A stretch of DNA of 64,000 nt. Source: Candidatus Zixiibacteriota bacterium (GTDB taxonomy: Bacteria > Zixibacteria > MSB-5A5 > GN15 > PGXB01). The position numbers and the translations under genes were made by a program. Of the stretch, positions 60,025 to 64,000 are shown piece by piece. Position 1 is the first letter of the stretch, and each line of letters starts with the position of its first letter. A model generated the notes under the pieces. The model was not told where the DNA came from. It did not search any database and saw only the letters and a list, made by a program, of their open reading frames with translations. The stretch spans positions 1 to 64,000 of the forward strand of contig JAPLUR010000061.1 in NCBI GenBank assembly GCA_026397505.1, read 5' to 3'.

Positions 60025-60747
60025 ATGGAAATTCAATACATTCTATCTCTGGGACTTCTTTCCGGAGGTGTCTGGCAAATAGTGGGACAATCCAGCCTGT
60101 TCGGTTCAATTATTCTGATAATTCTCGTCTGCTTCTCGCTGATATCCTGGGCCATCATGTTCAACAAGTGGCGTTTATTCAAGAGAGTTGACCAGCAGAG
60201 CAAGCTGTTTCTGAGTTCGTTCCGAAGGTCAAACAAATTCACCGACGTTTTCAGTCAGGCTAACACTTTTAAACTGACCCCCTACTCGGGTCTCTTTCTT
60301 GCAGGCTATAATGAAATTCGGGATATCATCAATCGTAATAATGAAACCGGGACCGTCTCGGGAAATTCCCGCCGGCTCCAGAAAGACGAAATCGAAATCG
60401 TGGGGATGACTCTGGAGCGCGCCACGGCTGAAGAAGTCGGTCGTCTGGAAAAATATGTTGTTTTCCTTGCCACGACCGCCAACACTTCCCCCTTTCTGGG
60501 CCTGTTGGGCACCGTAGTCGGCGTGATGGATGCTTTCTGGTCAATTGGCGAGCGGGGATCGGCTTCTCTGGCGGTGGTCGCACCCGGCATCGCCGAAGCG
60601 CTGCTGGCCACTATCGTAGGCCTGGGAGCGGCCATACCGGCCGTGATTGGGTTTAACTGGGCCAATAACAAGCTCAAATATTTCTATGACCAAACCTCCA
60701 ATTTTTCGCTCGAGCTTCTGACCCGGATCAAGAAGGAGGCGAGTTAA
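60025..60747 (+). CDS. tolQ: TolQ / MotA-ExbB family proton channel protein
   Basis: 240 residues with three membrane helices: near 25-50 (IILIILVCFSLISWAIMFNK), 145-170 (TANTSPFLGLLGTVVGVMDA) and 185-215 (APGIAEALLATIVGLGAAIP). The GLLGTVxGxxxAF and IAEAL signatures are classical for TolQ/ExbB. With TolR it converts the proton gradient into force on TolA at the septum. The stop overlaps the tolR start (TAATG). Identity as TolQ rather than ExbB follows from tolB and pal downstream. Confidence 0.93.
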   Translation: MEIQYILSLGLLSGGVWQIVGQSSLFGSIILIILVCFSLISWAIMFNKWRLFKRVDQQSKLFLSSFRRSNKFTDVFSQANTFKLTPYSGLFLAGYNEIRDIINRNNETGTVSGNSRRLQKDEIEIVGMTLERATAEEVGRLEKYVVFLATTANTSPFLGLLGTVVGVMDAFWSIGERGSASLAVVAPGIAEALLATIVGLGAAIPAVIGFNWANNKLKYFYDQTSNFSLELLTRIKKEAS

Positions 60748-61166
60748 TGCGACGCCGTGAATACAGAGCCATGGCGGAGATAAACGTTACCAATCTGGTC
60801 GATGTCGTCTTGGTCTTATTGATAATATTCATGATTTCGGCGCCCCTTCTTCAATCAGGGATCGAGGTCGATCTTCCCAAAACCAAAACAGCCGCTCTTG
60901 ACGACCAAGCGGAAGGGGTAGTTCTTACGATTGACAAGAAAGGCGGTATTTTCATCAACGATGTTTGGACCAAAATTGCCAATTTTGAGACGGCTCTCGA
61001 TAAGGAACTTAAAAAAGCCAGCCGATCATCAGTTTACTTGCGTGCCGACTCTCTTGTACCATACGGTATCGTTGTTGATGTCATCGGCCGCATGAAGAGC
61101 ATGGGGATAAAGGAACTGGGACTGATAACCACCAAGGAAGAATCCGAAAAGGCCAAAAAGAAATGA
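60747..61166 (+). CDS. tolR: TolR / ExbD family protein
   Basis: 139 residues with one N-terminal membrane helix (VTNLVDVVLVLLIIFMISAP) carrying the conserved Asp (LVDVVLVLL) needed for proton use. The periplasmic domain includes QSGIEVDLPKTKTA and YLRADSLVPYGIVVDVIGRM. A Lys/Glu-rich tail is longer than usual. It overlaps tolQ by one base and tolA by four. Confidence 0.92.
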   Translation: MRRREYRAMAEINVTNLVDVVLVLLIIFMISAPLLQSGIEVDLPKTKTAALDDQAEGVVLTIDKKGGIFINDVWTKIANFETALDKELKKASRSSVYLRADSLVPYGIVVDVIGRMKSMGIKELGLITTKEESEKAKKK

Positions 61167-61843
61167 GGCAGGACCTTCTTTTCTCAATACTTCTGCATGT
61201 CGTGCTGATAGCCGCCATGGTCATAACCGCCCCATTCAAGCCGCAGTATAAGCCAAATCTTGGCGACATTATCAAAGTCAATCTGGCCTCGCTTCCTCCC
61301 TCTTTTTCCCGGGGTGCGGCGAAACCGGCGGTAATTCCCAAAGCGACGACCGCCGAAAAGAAAGCGACTCCTCTCCCCCACAAGGCCAAGGCCGGGCCGG
61401 CGGATAAAACCAAACCCACCAAGACGGATAACAAAAAACAGAAACCGGCCCTTGATAGAGGCCTCGAAGATATTCCCGGAACCGATACCGGCGCAAAGGA
61501 TGTAAGCGAAAATCTCAGCCCCGGATCGATTTTCGGCAGCGCCGCAATCGATAACAGTTCCTTTGACTATCCATACTGGTTTGTCCAGGCCTTCAGTAAG
61601 ATCGAACGCAACTGGAGTAATCCGGTTTATGCCAACCAGGCTCTGACCTGTATCGTCTATTTTCAGGTGATTCGTTCCGGGCGGATTATTAAGATAGAAA
61701 TAGAGCAAACCTCAGGGATCGATACTTTCGACCGTGCCTGCGAGCAAGCGATTAAGACATCCGAGCCGTTACCGCCGCTACCCGGCGAATTTGCCGATGA
61801 AATCATCGGTATCCACCTCGAATTTCCATACGTGCCTCAATGA
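61163..61843 (+). CDS. tolA: TolA / TonB-like energy transducer
   Basis: 226 residues. One N-terminal membrane helix (LLFSILLHVVLIAAMVITAP), a Pro/Lys-rich periplasmic linker (residues about 50-115) and a TonB-like C-terminal domain (SFDYPYWFVQAFSKIERNWS ... YFQVIRSGRIIKIEIEQTSG). It spans the periplasm and would link the TolQR motor to TolB/Pal. By position in the operon it is the TolA equivalent, though shorter and with a TonB-type end. It overlaps tolR and tolB by four bases each (ATGA). Confidence 0.85.
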   Translation: MRQDLLFSILLHVVLIAAMVITAPFKPQYKPNLGDIIKVNLASLPPSFSRGAAKPAVIPKATTAEKKATPLPHKAKAGPADKTKPTKTDNKKQKPALDRGLEDIPGTDTGAKDVSENLSPGSIFGSAAIDNSSFDYPYWFVQAFSKIERNWSNPVYANQALTCIVYFQVIRSGRIIKIEIEQTSGIDTFDRACEQAIKTSEPLPPLPGEFADEIIGIHLEFPYVPQ

Positions 61844-63159
61844 AAATGAAAACCATAACAAGATTATTCTTCTTCGGCGTGCTTCTCATATCGACCACCC
61901 TTTTTGCCCAGAGCGGGCCGGTGCGCGATATCCGTGGCCGCCTGACCGAAAAGAGCTCCTTTGAGCCGACCAAAATCGGTGTCGAGGAAGTGAGATATGT
62001 CGGCATCAATTACATCACTGCCGCCGACTCGCTGATTATGCGGGAATGCGGCGCCATCCTTCGAAAAGACCTTGATTTTTCTCCCTACTTCGAAATTGTC
62101 CTGGTTGATAGTTTCTTTATGAAGCATATGGAGCTGCAGGAGATGACCTTACTCGGATGGAAATGGCTCGGTTCCGCCTATGTCGTCAGGCTCGAGGCTG
62201 AATTCCCCGGGGATAATGTGCGCCTGCGCTATCGGCTATTTGCAGCCGACTCCGAAAAAGAAATCCATAAGGAAAAATTCGAGACCAACAAAATCTATTA
62301 CCGGGCCCTGGCGCATGAGATGGCCGATGATATCGTCAAATTCCTAACCGGCGATCAGGGGATATTTCGCTGCAAAATAGCCTATATTAAGCATGTCAGA
62401 GGCAATAAGGAACTCTTCATATCCGACTACGACGGTTTTGACGAGCGGCAATTGACCAACAATAAGGCGATCAATATTTCTCCGACCTTTTCCCCTGACG
62501 GCGAGTATATCTTTTTTACCAGTTATGTCGATGGGTTTCCCAAAATTTATATGCTTACGACCAGCGACAACAGCATGAATTTGATTGCCGGCTATCCCGG
62601 GATAAATGCCGCACCGGCTGTCTCACCCGACGGTAAACAGATTGCCTGCGTTCTCTCCAAGGACGGTAATTCTGAAATATATACGCTTGATAGAAAAGGC
62701 AAGATTATCAAACGTTTGACCTATAGCTGGGCCATAGAATCGTCACCCACCTGGTCGCCGGACGGCAAAGAAATAGCTTTTACCTCGGATCGCACCGGTT
62801 CCCCTCAAATATACGTTATGGATGCCGAAGGGCTGAATGTCCGACGGCTCACGTTTGAAGGAAAATACAATGATTCCCCCTGCTGGTCGCCCCGCGGTGA
62901 CAGGATTTCCTATATCAGTCGTGACAGAATATTTAAGATATATTCTGTCGACATTAACGGAAGAGACCTGCGAGTTCTGGCCGAAATTGGAGATAATGAA
63001 AACCCTCATTTCTCTCCGGATGGCAATCATATCATATTTTCTTCCACCCGCTGGGGGCAGTCGGATCTGTATATGATGGATTTATTCGGCCGCAAACAGC
63101 AAAGAATAACGACTGACGGGGGGTATTCCAACCCGGTCTGGTCGCCATTGCGAAAATAG
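61840..63159 (+). CDS. tolB: TolB, periplasmic beta-propeller
   Basis: 439 residues with a signal peptide (ITRLFFFGVLLISTTLFAQS). An N-terminal alpha-beta domain is followed by a six-bladed WD40-like propeller; repeats of the form SPTFSPDGEYIFFTS, SPTWSPDGKEIAFTS and SPCWSPRGDRISYIS are obvious from residue about 200. TolB binds Pal at the outer membrane. The start overlaps tolA by four bases. Confidence 0.95.
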   Translation: MKMKTITRLFFFGVLLISTTLFAQSGPVRDIRGRLTEKSSFEPTKIGVEEVRYVGINYITAADSLIMRECGAILRKDLDFSPYFEIVLVDSFFMKHMELQEMTLLGWKWLGSAYVVRLEAEFPGDNVRLRYRLFAADSEKEIHKEKFETNKIYYRALAHEMADDIVKFLTGDQGIFRCKIAYIKHVRGNKELFISDYDGFDERQLTNNKAINISPTFSPDGEYIFFTSYVDGFPKIYMLTTSDNSMNLIAGYPGINAAPAVSPDGKQIACVLSKDGNSEIYTLDRKGKIIKRLTYSWAIESSPTWSPDGKEIAFTSDRTGSPQIYVMDAEGLNVRRLTFEGKYNDSPCWSPRGDRISYISRDRIFKIYSVDINGRDLRVLAEIGDNENPHFSPDGNHIIFSSTRWGQSDLYMMDLFGRKQQRITTDGGYSNPVWSPLRK

Positions 63160-63221
63160 AACGGGCCTGACCGCCAAGCCCGAATCGAAGTAAAAAAATA
63201 TCGATTTTTTCTTGTTTATTG

Positions 63222-63250
63222 TTGACCATCCGCGTAAAAACATTTAAAAT
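63222..63250 (+). promoter_or_regulatory. Promoter of pal
   Basis: TTGACC (63222-63227), a 17-base spacer, TAAAAT (63245-63250), 47 bases before the pal start. pal can thus be expressed apart from tolQRAB. A weak AT-rich hairpin near 63182-63211 may end part of the tol transcript. Confidence 0.7.
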
Positions 63251-63297
63251 ACAGTCAAATCTAAGAGTAATATATGAATCGATTCAAGGAGGATCTA

Positions 63298-63810
63298 ATG
63301 AAGAAATTATTCCTGCTGGTACTCGCCCTGACAACTCTGATGTTATTTTTCGGATGCGGCTCGAAGCCGAAACCGGTTGAGGAGACCAAGCCCGTTATAA
63401 CCGAGCCGACCCCTCCCAAAGAGGAACCGAAGCCGGAGCCAAAACCGGAGCCGGTTATCAAGAAGATCACCGAGTCTGATTTTAAGGCCGTGTACTTCGA
63501 CTTCGACAAATATAATCTGGTTGATTCGGCTAAAGCCGCTCTCGACTTCAACGCTCAGGTTCTCAAAGACAATCCGAGCGTGATAGTCCGGATCGAGGGT
63601 AACTGTGACGAGCGAGGTACCGTGGAGTATAACATTTCTCTCGGCGAAAAAAGAGCCAATTCGGCCAAACAATTTCTGATGGGCCTGGGTATTCCGGAAT
63701 CACAGATGCAGACTATCAGTTTCGGCAAAGAAAAACCGGTTGCCCTGGGTCATGATGAAGCCTCATGGGCCAAGAATCGGCGTGACGATTTTAAAATAAT
63801 ATCGCAGTGA
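63298..63810 (+). CDS. pal: Peptidoglycan-associated lipoprotein Pal
   Basis: 170 residues. A lipoprotein signal ends in FFGC, so it is anchored in the outer membrane. A Pro/Glu/Lys-rich linker (residues 22-55) leads to an OmpA-type peptidoglycan-binding domain: VYFDFDKYNL, VRIEGNCDERGTVEYNISLG and RANSAKQFLMGLGIPES. It ties the outer membrane to the wall and partners TolB. The ATG at 63298 follows AAGGAGG; an in-frame ATG at 63274 would precede the SD. Confidence 0.95.
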   Translation: MKKLFLLVLALTTLMLFFGCGSKPKPVEETKPVITEPTPPKEEPKPEPKPEPVIKKITESDFKAVYFDFDKYNLVDSAKAALDFNAQVLKDNPSVIVRIEGNCDERGTVEYNISLGEKRANSAKQFLMGLGIPESQMQTISFGKEKPVALGHDEASWAKNRRDDFKIISQ

Positions 63811-63820
63811 TCCTTCGGCG

Positions 63821-64000
63821 ATGGACACGCGCAGAACAATAATCGGACCGGCCGCCATATTTTTTATGACGGCCCTGTTTCTCTTGGCCGGCTGTGCCAT
63901 GAAGCGGGATATAGTCCAGCTTGAGACGAAGGTGGACACTATCCGCACCGACCAGCAGCAGACCAGAGATGTTGTGATGCGTCTGGATTCGCTGCTTAGT
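63821..64000 (+). CDS. CpoB/YbgF-like lipoprotein, N-terminal part
   Basis: The frame runs off the window after 60 residues. A lipoprotein signal ends in LLAGC, followed by a charged heptad-like stretch (RDIVQLETKVDTIRTDQQQT), the start of a coiled coil. Position directly after pal is that of cpoB (ybgF) in Tol-Pal loci, where the protein coordinates wall synthesis with outer-membrane constriction. Identification rests mainly on position and the coiled coil. Confidence 0.65.
   Translation, partial: MDTRRTIIGPAAIFFMTALFLLAGCAMKRDIVQLETKVDTIRTDQQQTRDVVMRLDSLLS

Noticed and set aside
1-64000. tRNA, rRNA or CRISPR array
   Set aside because: I found no cloverleaf with a TTCRANYC arm, no rRNA-like block and no regularly spaced repeats with spacers; a covariance-model scan would be decisive.

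Overview
The window reads as chromosomal DNA of a Gram-negative bacterium. It has a complete Tol-Pal locus, ADP-heptose (LPS core) genes, MurB, several outer-membrane or periplasmic proteins with signal peptides, and a SprA-type giant outer-membrane protein. SprA, a DUF3078-like protein, split glycine decarboxylase, B12-dependent RNR with ThyX, a GlmL-type MutL protein and very haem-rich cytochromes point to the FCB superphylum outside classical Bacteroidota. Zixibacteria or a relative is my best guess (inference, moderate confidence). Base composition looks even. Promoters are classical TTGACN / TATNNT, and several genes (pyrR, gcvH, accC) appear to start with TTG behind a strong Shine-Dalgarno (SD). 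I found no tRNA, rRNA or CRISPR array.

Layout. 1-4500: the end of a parvulin, then three multihaem c-type cytochromes with 26, 16 and 7 CXXCH motifs (the third convergent). 4600-6014: an ISNCY/IS1202-like insertion sequence with doubled end motifs, inserted just past the sprA stop codon. 6023-15430 (minus): recG, a DUF1844 gene, murB and sprA. 15470-17770 (plus): a DUF3078-like beta-barrel protein and a secreted serpin. 17804-20843 (minus): pyrR-pyrB-pyrC with a strong promoter and a structured leader. 20921-31587 (minus): a long unit, TPR gene-pepP-accB-(broken pilT)-accC-gcvH-gcvPA-thioredoxin lipoprotein-gcvPB, ended by a terminator that directly abuts a fused ECF-transporter ATPase gene. 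31656-34048 (minus): a PqqD-like/M50 protease/HlyD fusion under its own promoter. 34079-37660: a zinc-ribbon protein, a DUF3467 gene, rfaE1, a CoA-binding protein, rfaE2, and a RAYT transposase with inverted REP palindromes. 37662-42650 (minus): acpS-pyrE and thyX-nrdJ-hypothetical. 43322-46997 (plus): an STAS / anti-sigma kinase / PP2C phosphatase switch plus a Nudix hydrolase. 47075-53875: a bactofilin-like/beta-barrel protein, then a soluble GAF-PAS histidine kinase directly followed by a Ser/Thr kinase-TPR protein. 53867-54153 (minus): a self-contained gene for a 22-residue peptide. 54536-59726: an FAD oxidoreductase, then glmL with two uncharacterised genes. 59919-64000: tolQ-tolR-tolA-tolB, pal and the start of cpoB.

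How the parts fit. The cytochromes suggest electron transfer across the envelope. SprA, Tol-Pal, the heptose genes and the beta-barrel proteins maintain or cross the outer membrane. The pyr genes, ThyX and NrdJ make pyrimidines and deoxynucleotides; ThyX and class II RNR do not need aerobic chemistry. AccBC and the glycine cleavage proteins share one transcript. The strongest candidates for something undescribed are the tiny peptide gene with its own promoter, SD and terminator, the PqqD-M50-HlyD fusion (a domain set seen with modified peptides), and the glmL operon with two unknown partners.
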